Positions 8,079 through 15,288 of a DNA stretch of 64,000 bases are shown piece after piece; positions within the stretch are counted from its first letter, which is position 1, and each line of letters starts with the position of its first letter. A program made the position numbers and the translations under genes. The notes beneath the pieces are model-generated. The model was not told the origin of the DNA. It made no database searches and saw nothing but the letters and a program-made list of their open reading frames with translations. The stretch is from Actinocatenispora thailandica (GTDB lineage: Bacteria > Actinomycetota > Actinomycetes > Mycobacteriales > Micromonosporaceae). The DNA lies in NCBI RefSeq assembly GCF_016865425.1, contig NZ_AP023355.1:4028198-4092197 (forward strand). The letters are read 5' to 3'.

Positions 8079-8789
8079 GTGAGTACCGGCCGGTCGGGTC
8101 GCGGCGGGTTGGGGGCGCTGCCCTCGTTCGAACCGCCGCGCAGCGTGCGGGAGCGCATCGCGGACGCGCTGCGCGCCGCGGTCATCACCGGTGAGCTGCG
8201 GCCGGGCGAGATCCACTCCGCGCCGGTACTCGCCGAACGGTTCGGCGTGTCGGCCACGCCGGTGCGCGAGGCGATGCTGGACCTGGTTCGCGAGGGCATG
8301 GTCGAGCCGGTGCGCAACAAGGGTTTCCGGGTCACCGAGCTGTCCGACACCCAGCTCGACGAGTACAGCGAGATCCGCGCGCTGATCGAGGCACCGGCGG
8401 TGCGCAAGGTCGCCGAGACCGTCGACCCGGCGACCATCGAACGGCTCCGGCCGCTGGCCGAGCAGGTCGTCGCGGCGGCCGCCGGTGGCGACGTGATCGC
8501 CTACATCGAGGCGGATCGGCGGTTCCACCTGGCGCTGCTCGCCCTCGCCGGCAACGCCCACCTGGTCGAGGTGGTCCGCGACCTGCGGAACCGGTCGAGG
8601 CTCTACGGAGTGCCGGTACTGGCCGAGCGCGACGAGCTGGCCGCGTCGTCGCGCGGCCACATCGAACTGCTCGACGCGATCGTCGCCGGTGACGGGCCGC
8701 GCACCGAGCGGTTGATGCGCAGTCACATCCACGACGTGCGCGGGATCTGGGCCCGACCCGACCGCGGTGACGCCGAACCGGCCGGCTGA
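8079..8789 (+). CDS. GntR family (FCD-type) transcriptional regulator
   Basis: A 236-residue regulator starting at GTG 8079, 7 nt after the previous stop, with GGGGAGG about 15 nt upstream. The N-terminal winged helix-turn-helix is clear (SVRERIADALRAAVITGEL, then SAPVLAERFGVSATPVREAM). The C-terminal all-helical FCD domain covers about 95-225, with EIRALIEAPAVRKV, DRRFHLALL and HIELLDAI supplying the usual Asp/His metal or ligand positions. As the last gene of the operon it is a likely autoregulatory, substrate-responsive switch for imino acid uptake and catabolism. That regulatory target is inferred from position only. Confidence 0.92.
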   Translation: MSTGRSGRGGLGALPSFEPPRSVRERIADALRAAVITGELRPGEIHSAPVLAERFGVSATPVREAMLDLVREGMVEPVRNKGFRVTELSDTQLDEYSEIRALIEAPAVRKVAETVDPATIERLRPLAEQVVAAAAGGDVIAYIEADRRFHLALLALAGNAHLVEVVRDLRNRSRLYGVPVLAERDELAASSRGHIELLDAIVAGDGPRTERLMRSHIHDVRGIWARPDRGDAEPAG

Positions 8790-8840
8790 GCCCGCCGGCC
8801 GGTTCGGTTGTGCACCGGGCAGCCAACCGGTCGAGTGCGG

Positions 8841-8920
8841 GGCCGTACCCACCCGGCCGAGACGCCTGCCTGCCGAACCGTTCGGCTCGCGGCCCGTACC
8901 CACCCGGCGGGAACGCCTCC
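8841..8920. repeat. Imperfect direct repeat, about 30 bp, two copies
   Basis: Two copies at 8841-8869 and 8891-8920 share the core CCGTACCCACCCGGC and a following ACGCCT, spaced about 51 bp apart, in the gap between convergent genes. No coding potential is seen here. Function unknown. Confidence 0.6.
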
Positions 8921-8988
8921 CGTGGCCCGGATCACGGCCGTTGGCCGGCCGGGTCGGTTCCCGATCCGCGGGTCGGATCGGGAACCCT

Positions 8989-9008
8989 CGCCGGGCCCGG
9001 GCCCGGCG
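8989..9008. terminator. 20-bp perfect GC palindrome between convergent genes
   Basis: A perfect palindrome centred on GGGCCCGGGCCC lies between the GntR gene (plus) and the chitinase gene (minus), with outer GGATCG/CGATCC flanks that extend the stem. Its position suits a bidirectional terminator, although no T-tract is present. Confidence 0.5.
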
Positions 9009-9057
9009 CGATCCACCGGCCGGTACTGATCCGGGCGATCACCCCGGGCGGGCCAGG

Positions 9058-10032
9058 TCAGCTCAGCGCCGTGGTGAAGTCGAGCGGGTTCTGGTCCACG
9101 CCACTGCAGGTGGACGACGCGTCGGGGTGCGCCTCGGCGGCCACCGAGCCGCAGGACTGGTCCCGGTCGATCGACCAGAACGACAGCCGGCCGACCCCCT
9201 TGCCCGCGGCCCAACTCGCCACCGACCGGGCGTTGTCCAGGGTGAACACCGAGCCGTCGTCGTTGACGCCGATCATCGGCGTGATGCCGAGGTTCGCGTA
9301 CGAGTAGCTGCCGTCGATGCCCTGCAACTGGCCGAGCGTGGCGTCGGTGGCGTTCTCGGCGGCCTGACCCATGTCCTGATCGCCCTGGTAGTAGTCCATC
9401 GTCATCAGGTTGACGACGTCGATCTTGACACCGGCGTCGTGCGCGGCCCGCACCAGGTTGACCCCGTCTCCGGTGAGCCCGCTCGGCAGTACCGGAAGCG
9501 TGACCGAGACGGTCAGCCCCGGGTTGTTCGTCTGAAGCGTCTTGACCGCGGCGAAGTGGCGCTGGATCGACGCGGTGTCGGCGATCGCGGCGCCCTCGAT
9601 GTCGAAGTCGAGCGACCTGACCTGGTAGGTGTCGATCAGCGCCTGGTAGCCGGCGACGATCGTGTTCTGGTCGGTGCAGGTCCAGGCGAGCGGTAGGCCG
9701 GCCGCACCGCCGGACGAGATGATCGGCTCGGCGCCCTCCGACCGGGCCTTGTCGATCTCCCCGTCGACGTTGGGGTCGTTGCCGACCGGCAGCGTGTCGC
9801 CCCAGATCTGGTTGCAGCCGGAGCCGATCACGAACGCCGCGGTGTAGTGGGTCAGCCCGGCCCCGGCGGCCTGGTCGAGCAGGCCGACCTGCGAGTTGGA
9901 CATGTCCACGTACGGCGCGGCGACGCCCACGGCCGCCTGGCTCGGCGTCGAGGTGCCGAGCACCCCGGCGCCGGCCGTGCCGACCGCCACCGCGGCGGTG
10001 ACCAGGCGTCGTTTCCAGCGTCCGTCCCCCAT
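9058..10032 (-). CDS. Secreted GH18 chitinase-like glycoside hydrolase
   Basis: A 324-residue secreted hydrolase. ATG 10032 has a strong ribosome site (GGAGGGAG) and gives a Sec/Tat-like signal: MGDGRWKRRLV, a hydrophobic Ala/Val/Gly stretch and a cleavage site near PSQAAVG. The catalytic TIM barrel carries the GH18 signature as SLDFDIEG (the DxxDxDxE motif), with NLMTMDYY as the substrate-binding strand and a C-terminal LSFWSIDRDQSC. No carbohydrate-binding module is present. GH18 enzymes cleave chitin by substrate-assisted catalysis through the motif Glu, and this short form resembles actinomycete chitinases of the ChiA/ChiD-like group. A palindrome sits over its promoter. Exact substrate is unproven. 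Confidence 0.9.
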   Translation of the reverse strand: MGDGRWKRRLVTAAVAVGTAGAGVLGTSTPSQAAVGVAAPYVDMSNSQVGLLDQAAGAGLTHYTAAFVIGSGCNQIWGDTLPVGNDPNVDGEIDKARSEGAEPIISSGGAAGLPLAWTCTDQNTIVAGYQALIDTYQVRSLDFDIEGAAIADTASIQRHFAAVKTLQTNNPGLTVSVTLPVLPSGLTGDGVNLVRAAHDAGVKIDVVNLMTMDYYQGDQDMGQAAENATDATLGQLQGIDGSYSYANLGITPMIGVNDDGSVFTLDNARSVASWAAGKGVGRLSFWSIDRDQSCGSVAAEAHPDASSTCSGVDQNPLDFTTALS

Positions 10033-10081
10033 GGTGTCTCCCTCCTCGAATCCCGACATGCGGCACATAGCCCGCATTTAA

Positions 10082-10119
10082 TGTAAAGGTTGTTTACAGG
10101 ATCGAGGCCAACACGTCAA
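10082..10119 (-). promoter_or_regulatory. Chitinase promoter with overlapping TGTAAA-N5-TTTACA operator
   Basis: On the minus strand TTGACG (10119-10114) is followed after 17 nt by TAAACA (10096-10091). The latter lies inside a 17-bp palindrome, TGTAAA-N5-TTTACA (10082-10098), about 50 bp upstream of the chitinase start. A repressor bound there would cover the -10. The motif is LacI-like in style and unlike the DasR box. The regulator is unknown. Confidence 0.6.
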
Positions 10120-10178
10120 CACCAAGAAGACAATTCAGACCAGCCAGTCATTCCCACTCTCCCCGGCCCTCCAGCAAA

Positions 10179-10236
10179 GTTGATCATGGTGTCTCGATCG
10201 ACATCGTTGTCAATCACGGACAACGCCATGATCAAC
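10179..10236. repeat. Intergenic palindromic element with GTTGATCATGG / CCATGATCAAC arms
   Basis: Perfect 11-bp arms at 10179-10189 and 10226-10236 enclose 36 bp, which contain a second, inner stem (CGTTGT/ACAACG). It lies between the chitinase promoter and the 3' end of prs. From memory, arms of this sequence are common dispersed intergenic repeats in Micromonosporaceae; that is knowledge, not seen here, where only one copy occurs. Confidence 0.7.
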
Positions 10237-10278
10237 CCGCAGGTGCGGCGGGGCGCGGGGCGGGATCGGAGCGTTGGG

Positions 10279-11223
10279 TCAGGGGGTGTCGAAGAGGGCG
10301 CTGACCGACTCGCCGTTGTGGATGCGGCGCACCGCCTCGGCCAGTACCGGCGCCACCGACAGCACGGTGAGCTTGTCGGTCACCGACTCGTGCGGTACCG
10401 GCACCGTGTTGGTGCAGACGATCTCGGCGATGTCCGGCTGGGCGGTGAGCCGGTCCAGGGCGCCGTCGGCGAACAGGCCGTGCGTGCACGCCACCCGGAC
10501 GCTGCGGGCGCCCTGCTCGCGCAGCCGCGCCAGCAGCTCCAGGATCGTGCTGCCCTTGGCGATCTCGTCGTCGAGCACGATCACGTCCCGGTCCGCGACC
10601 TCACCGATCACCGAGGTGATCCGCACCCGGTCGTCGGAGAAGCGCTGCTTCGCGCCGGCCGCCACCGGCACGTCCAGCAGCCTGGCGAACGCCGACGCGG
10701 GCTTCGCGTACCCCAGATCGGGCGAGACGACGACGGTGTGCGACAGGTCGTAGCCACGGAAGTGCTCGGCCAGCTCACGCAGCGCGTGCAGATGGTCGAC
10801 CGGAACCGCGAAGAACCCGTGCACCTGCGGCGAGTGCAGGGCCATCGTGAGCACCCGGTTGGCGCCGGCCGTGACGAGCAGATCGGCCACCAGCCGGCCA
10901 CCGATGGAGATGCGCGGCGCGTCCTTCTTGTCCGACCGGGCGTAGGCGAAGTGCGGCATCACCACGGTGATCCGGCCGGCCGAGGCGCCGCGGGCGGCAT
11001 CGGCCATCAGCAACAGCTCGACCAGGTGCTCCTGCACCGGCGCCACCAGCGGCTGCACCAGGTAGACGTCGCGCTCCCGGCAGTTGGCCTGCAGCTGCAC
11101 TTCCAGGCAGTCGTTGGCGAACCGGTCCACCCGGGCCGGATGCAGCGGTACTCCGAGGTGCTCACAGATCTCGGCGGCCAGCGCCGGATGGGCCGAACCG
11201 GTGAACACGGCGATGTCGCGCAC
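10279..11223 (-). CDS. prs: Ribose-phosphate pyrophosphokinase (PRPP synthetase), variant type
   Basis: A 314-residue PRPP synthetase, making phosphoribosyl pyrophosphate from ribose 5-phosphate and ATP for nucleotide, His, Trp and NAD synthesis. GTG 11223 is chosen because CGGGAG precedes it and it gives VRDIAVFTGSAHPALAAEI. Family landmarks: the flexible ATP loop region YARSDKKDAPRISI and the PRPP-binding loop LDDEIAKGSTI. The latter differs from the canonical DDxxDTxGT, lacking the Asp-Thr pair, and the ATP loop is also of the KKD type. This suggests a second, divergent PRPP synthetase, with the housekeeping copy elsewhere. It could have altered regulation, altered diphosphate donor use, or a salvage role. 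Confidence 0.88.
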   Translation of the reverse strand: MRDIAVFTGSAHPALAAEICEHLGVPLHPARVDRFANDCLEVQLQANCRERDVYLVQPLVAPVQEHLVELLLMADAARGASAGRITVVMPHFAYARSDKKDAPRISIGGRLVADLLVTAGANRVLTMALHSPQVHGFFAVPVDHLHALRELAEHFRGYDLSHTVVVSPDLGYAKPASAFARLLDVPVAAGAKQRFSDDRVRITSVIGEVADRDVIVLDDEIAKGSTILELLARLREQGARSVRVACTHGLFADGALDRLTAQPDIAEIVCTNTVPVPHESVTDKLTVLSVAPVLAEAVRRIHNGESVSALFDTP

Positions 11224-11362
11224 GGTGACTCCCGCGAAGGTACCGATGGGGGTGCCGGGTGGCCTCCCGACGCGCACACCGTACCCGGGCGCGCGGTGGC
11301 GGCCCGGCCGAGGGCGCCGCGCAGTGACCTCGCAGGTTGCCGACACCGGTGATGATGCAGGC

Positions 11363-12391
11363 ATGCAGCCAACAACGGGCACGTACCGGACCGGCCGCGG
11401 TCGGTGGATCGCCCGGACAGTCTCCGCTTTGGCCCCGCCGCTCCTCCTGTTCGCCGTGCTGCTCTCGGTGGGAATCGGCTTCCTGACCGGGTTCGGCGGC
11501 CTGGTGGAGGTCCGACTGTTGGCGTGGCTGTGCGCACTGGTGCTGGGGGCGACCGCCGTGTCGGCGGGGCTCGCCGGCCTGGCACAGGGGCGGACCCGCA
11601 CCACGCTCGGCCCGTACTCGATCGGGGCCGACGGCGGCTTTGCCGACCCGGTCACGATCGCGCGGCCGGACATCCGCGGCATCGCCGCCCGCCGGCGGTA
11701 CTCGGGCTGGTCGGTCCGGGTGGATCGATGGTCCGGGCCACCGGTCGAGCTGCGAGCCCCGCTGTGCGGTCCGTGGTGGCCGAGCCGGCGCTTCCGGCGC
11801 GAGCTGGCCGAACTCCAGCAGTACGCGCCGCCGAACGCGGTGCGGCCCCGGCTACGACCCGTACCGGCCGCGCTCCCGGCGCTGCTCGGGCTGGTGATTC
11901 TCGGCGGTCCCGCGGTCGGCTGGGTGGCCACGCACGGGATGGGCTGGCCCTGGGAGGCCACCGTGACCGCGACGCCGGACGCGTGTCGGCTGCTCGACTC
12001 CGCCGGACTCGACCGCCAGTACCCGAAGCGGCTGCGCACCCGCGCCGAACGTACCAGCCGCTCGGACTGGTCCCGCTGCGTCTGGGAGCCGACCAAGGTG
12101 GATCGAGACAGCCGGGTTCAGCAGGTCAAGGCAACGCTGACCCGCGGCGACGGCACCCTGCTCTCGTCGCCGACCCGCTCGACGAGGGTCGGCTTCCGGA
12201 CCCTGTGCCGCAATGGAATCCGGCTCGACGGCATCGGGGACGCGGCGTGTGTGCGTTCCGGCGCCGGATCCACCACGGCCGTGGCCCGGCGCGCCAACGT
12301 GCTGATCGCGGTGAAGGTGTCGGGTTCCTCGGCGGATGCCGTCGCGACCGCGCTGGCGAGCGGTGCGATCGCCTCGCTCCCCCTGAGCTGA
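11363..12391 (+). CDS. Hypothetical membrane protein with three predicted helices
   Basis: A 342-residue protein I cannot assign to a named family. ATG 11363 is followed by a short basic N-terminus, two adjacent hydrophobic helices (about residues 20-42 and 48-68) and a small basic domain resembling a membrane-proximal PH-like fold (TLGPYSIGADGG, then VRVDRWSGPPVELRAP). A third helix follows at about 170-190. The extracytoplasmic C-terminal part holds three or four Cys residues (DACRLLD, SRCVWEP, TLCRNG, AACVRSG) spaced as if forming disulphides. The arrangement resembles actinobacterial small lipoprotein-like solute or peptidoglycan-associated domains. It is divergent from prs. Confidence 0.7.
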   Translation: MQPTTGTYRTGRGRWIARTVSALAPPLLLFAVLLSVGIGFLTGFGGLVEVRLLAWLCALVLGATAVSAGLAGLAQGRTRTTLGPYSIGADGGFADPVTIARPDIRGIAARRRYSGWSVRVDRWSGPPVELRAPLCGPWWPSRRFRRELAELQQYAPPNAVRPRLRPVPAALPALLGLVILGGPAVGWVATHGMGWPWEATVTATPDACRLLDSAGLDRQYPKRLRTRAERTSRSDWSRCVWEPTKVDRDSRVQQVKATLTRGDGTLLSSPTRSTRVGFRTLCRNGIRLDGIGDAACVRSGAGSTTAVARRANVLIAVKVSGSSADAVATALASGAIASLPLS

Positions 12392-12401
12392 CCGCCGCGC
12401 C

Positions 12402-12514
12402 GTCAGAAGGCCGGGGCGGTCCCGGGCCGCCGCACCGCCAGAACGCCGGACCGGTCGCGGCCCGCCGGGGCGGTCGCGGCGCGCCGCGCCGTCAGGACGC
12501 CGGGGCGGCCTCGG
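12402..12514. repeat. Degenerate GC-rich repeats between convergent genes
   Basis: Three to four imperfect copies of a roughly 24-bp unit around GTCAG-ACGCCGGGGCGGTC occur at about 12402, 12437, 12461 and 12491. The last copy encodes the extreme C-terminus of LtrA. It is probably slippage-derived. Confidence 0.5.
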
Positions 12515-13664
12515 CCCGCTGCGCCGTCCGGATCGAGACCACCAGCAGGATCGTGACCAGGGCGGCGATGACCACCACGCTGGCCGGCAGGCCGAGCGCG
12601 CCGGCCACCGCCGCGGTCGCCAGGATCAGCACGAGCACCGTCACCAGCGTCACCACCGGTACCGAACCGGGCAGCAGCAGCCCGTGCAGGTAGCCGCTGG
12701 TGACGAGGTAGAGGCAGGTCGGTACCGCGATGGCGAACGCCACCACCATCGCCGGGGTCTCGCCGTCGGCGGCCAGCGTCAGACCCGAGCCGACCGCGGC
12801 GACCGAGGCGAACACCACGTAGTGCGAGTAACCCCAGAGCAGGTTCTGGCTCTGCTTGATCTTGAGCGCGGCGGTGGCCTCGTGCTTGAAGTACAGCCAC
12901 CACATCGCGAACAGCAGCACCAGACCACCGCCCGCGGTGACCAGCAGGCCGGTGGACAGGCCGCGGTCGGTGATCGCCGACTGCACCCCGACCGCCGCGG
13001 CGGACACGCACTCGCCGAGCACGATCAGGGTGAACAGCCCGTACCGCTCGTTGATGTGGCCGGGATGCCACGGCGTCTCCCGGCCGCGCGCCTCCGCGAA
13101 CGCGGGCACCGTGAGCTCGGCGACCAGCAGCACCAGGAAGCCGACCAGGCCGGCGGTGCCCGGCAGCAGCAGCCGCAGCACCCAACCGAGCTGCACCACG
13201 CTGACCCCCGCCGCGTACCGCAGGGTGGCGCCGCGGCCGGCGGGATCCTCGCGGGCCGCGCGCAGCCACTGCCCCACCATCGCCACCCGCATCACCACGT
13301 ACCCGACGGTGACGACGGCGAAGTCGTAGTGGTGGAACACGTTCGGCACGCCGGCCGCGAGCACCAGCCCGCCGGCGATCTGCAGCAGCGTCAGCAGCCG
13401 GTACGGCACGTCGTCGGTGTCGTAGGCGGAGGCGAACCAGGTGAAGTTCATCCAGGCCCACCAGATCGCGAAGAACACCATCGCGTACTGCAGGATCGCG
13501 ACCCAGTGCCCCTCGGCGAGGCCGTGGTGCAGCTGGGTCGAGGCGGCCGCCACGGCAACCACGAAACAGAGGTCGAACAGCAGTTCCAGCGGGGTGGAGG
13601 CGCGGTGCTCCTCGCCCGGGTCGCGGCCCACCATCCGCCGCAGATACAGACCGACGTCGCTCAC
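12492..13664 (-). CDS. ltrA: Low temperature requirement protein A (LtrA) family membrane protein
   Basis: A 390-residue multipass protein of the LtrA family, about 10-11 helices. The family hallmarks are EEHRASTPLELLFDLCFVVA near residue 20, FAIWWAWMNFTWFAS in the next helices, and ERYGLFTLIVLGECV in the middle. GTG 13664 is proposed as the start; ATG 13631 (MVGRDPGEEHR) is an alternative and no good ribosome site separates them. LtrA was named from a Listeria mutant that grows poorly at low temperature; its molecular function is unknown. It is transcribed towards the plus-strand neighbour and divergently from the small membrane protein at 13834. Confidence 0.9.
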   Translation of the reverse strand: MSDVGLYLRRMVGRDPGEEHRASTPLELLFDLCFVVAVAAASTQLHHGLAEGHWVAILQYAMVFFAIWWAWMNFTWFASAYDTDDVPYRLLTLLQIAGGLVLAAGVPNVFHHYDFAVVTVGYVVMRVAMVGQWLRAAREDPAGRGATLRYAAGVSVVQLGWVLRLLLPGTAGLVGFLVLLVAELTVPAFAEARGRETPWHPGHINERYGLFTLIVLGECVSAAAVGVQSAITDRGLSTGLLVTAGGGLVLLFAMWWLYFKHEATAALKIKQSQNLLWGYSHYVVFASVAAVGSGLTLAADGETPAMVVAFAIAVPTCLYLVTSGYLHGLLLPGSVPVVTLVTVLVLILATAAVAGALGLPASVVVIAALVTILLVVSIRTAQRAEAAPAS

Positions 13665-13833
13665 GCCAGCCGATGCTGCCACAACCACCCGGTACCGACG
13701 AGGTCGGCGCACGGCGCCACGGATCCGGCGCGGTTTCGGCGGTTTCGCCGGTGGTGGCCGCGGCACGGACCGATACTGGGCACGAATCGCGGGAACGCGA
13801 CACCGCGACCCGTGGCGGACCGGAGGTGTGGCG

Positions 13834-14313
13834 ATGAGTGCCGCGGCACCCAGCGAGGGCTATCGAGTACGCCGGCACGTGCGGCACAGCGTCGCCCTGG
13901 CCGGCCTGTTGCTGGTCGTGCTGGCGGTGATGAACGGCCTGGACGGTATCGCCGCGATCGCCGGATCCCGGGTGTTCGTGTCCTCGGCGGTACTGGTGTT
14001 CGGGCCGCTGAACGCCTGGGGCTGGGCGCTGCTCGCGATCGCCGTGGTGCAGGCCGGGTGCGGGGTGCTGCTGCTGTTCCGGATCAGCTCGGTGCGCTGG
14101 CTCGCGGCGCTGACCATCGTGCTGGACATCTTCACCCAGATGGTCGTGATGCCGTCCTACCCGTTCTGGTCCATCATGATCATCGGTGTCAACATCGTCG
14201 CGGTGTACGTGCTGTACGCGCACGGCGGTGCGGCGCCGCAGGAGGTGCTGGCGCCCGGCGAGATCCGGCCGAGCATGCCGCGCGACACCGGGAACCTGCC
14301 GTACCCGCGCTGA
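13834..14313 (+). CDS. Four-helix DUF7144-type membrane protein
   Basis: A 159-residue integral membrane protein with four hydrophobic helices (about 25-45, 65-85, 90-110 and 115-135) and a short soluble C-terminus (APGEIRPSMPRDTGNLPYPR). The pattern of a small tetra-helical bundle with a DGIAAI loop and an NAWGWALL helix matches actinobacterial proteins grouped as DUF7144, recalled with moderate certainty. CGGAGG lies 9 nt before ATG 13834. Function unknown. It is divergent from ltrA with a short shared upstream region. Confidence 0.8.
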   Translation: MSAAAPSEGYRVRRHVRHSVALAGLLLVVLAVMNGLDGIAAIAGSRVFVSSAVLVFGPLNAWGWALLAIAVVQAGCGVLLLFRISSVRWLAALTIVLDIFTQMVVMPSYPFWSIMIIGVNIVAVYVLYAHGGAAPQEVLAPGEIRPSMPRDTGNLPYPR

Positions 14314-14331
14314 GCCGTCGGCTGCGCCGGG

Positions 14332-14369
14332 TCACTGGGCGGAGAACGTGTCACTGGGCGGAGAACGTG
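14332..14369. repeat. 19-bp perfect tandem duplication at the metallopeptidase 3' end
   Basis: TCACTGGGCGGAGAACGTG occurs twice back to back (14332-14350 and 14351-14369). The inner copy encodes the last residues and stop of the minus-strand peptidase gene; the outer copy lies just beyond the stop. It looks like a recent slippage event. Confidence 0.9.
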
Positions 14370-15202
14370 TCGCACCCGTCCGGGTCGCCCTTGGTGAACC
14401 CGGCGCTGAGCCAGTGCCGGCGCTGCGCGGCCGAGCCGTGCGTCCACTGGTCCGGCCGTACCGTGCCGGTGGCGCGATGCTGCTGGAAGTCGTCGGCGAT
14501 CACGGTGGCGGCGTGCAGCGCGTCGTTCAGGTCGGAGTCGCTGACCATGTCCCGGGCGTAGCTGCTGTGGATCCACACGCCCGCGTAGCAGTCGGCCTGC
14601 AGCTCCTGCCGGATCGACAGCTGGTTGCGCTGCGCCGGCGCGGCCTGCTGCGCCGCCTGCACCCGCGCCAGCGTGCCGACCAGGTTCTGCACGTGGTGGC
14701 CCATCTCGTGCCCGACCACGTACGCCGGGGGCAGGCCGCCCTGCACGCCGAACTGTTGTTGCAGCGCGGTGAAGAACGAGGTGTCCAGGTAGACGCCGTG
14801 GTCGGCCGGACAGTAGAACGGTCCGAGGTCGCTGGACGCCTCGCCGCAGCCGGTGTGCACGTCACCGGTGAAGATCGTCAGCTTCGCCTGCTGGTAGTGC
14901 ATCCCGCTGTTGGCGAAGATCTTCGCCCACATGTCCTGCGCGTCGTGGAACACCGCCGTCAGCAGCTGCCGGCGGCCGGCCTCGCTGGTCGGCGCAGGGA
15001 ACCCGGGCGAGCCGCTCGGCTGCGGTGCGGACTCCAGGTGCGGCGCCGGGCTGGCCAGGCCGGCCGGCGTGGACTTCGGCGCCGAGGGCCGGGGCGACGA
15101 ACCGGCATCGCCGCCGGAACCACCGCAACCGGCCGCGACCAGCACCAATGCGGCGGCGGCGACCAGGCACCCCAGCACCCGGCGGGCCTGCAGTACTGCC
15201 AT
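14351..15202 (-). CDS. Neutral zinc metallopeptidase (YpfJ family) lipoprotein
   Basis: A 283-residue putative zinc metallopeptidase. ATG 15202 gives a signal sequence with a lipobox (VLVAAGC), so the mature protein is probably anchored to the outer face of the membrane by Cys. A Pro/Ser-rich linker of about 50 residues precedes the domain. The active site is VVGHEMGHHVQNLVG (HExxH, about residues 158-172), with a third ligand region ELQADCYAGVW downstream, both typical of the YpfJ family. Conserved Cys pairs (HTGCGEA, GPFYCPA, DGCDTF) suggest disulphides. Substrates of this family are unknown. The gene is followed by a 19-bp tandem duplication. Confidence 0.9.
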   Translation of the reverse strand: MAVLQARRVLGCLVAAAALVLVAAGCGGSGGDAGSSPRPSAPKSTPAGLASPAPHLESAPQPSGSPGFPAPTSEAGRRQLLTAVFHDAQDMWAKIFANSGMHYQQAKLTIFTGDVHTGCGEASSDLGPFYCPADHGVYLDTSFFTALQQQFGVQGGLPPAYVVGHEMGHHVQNLVGTLARVQAAQQAAPAQRNQLSIRQELQADCYAGVWIHSSYARDMVSDSDLNDALHAATVIADDFQQHRATGTVRPDQWTHGSAAQRRHWLSAGFTKGDPDGCDTFSAQ

Positions 15203-15288
15203 CGTCTCAGGCTGCCATGCCCGGCGCCGGCGCGAGCGGCAATGCGCCAGGTCACGCAGCGTCAGCCGTCGAGCGGTTTCGCCGGCGC

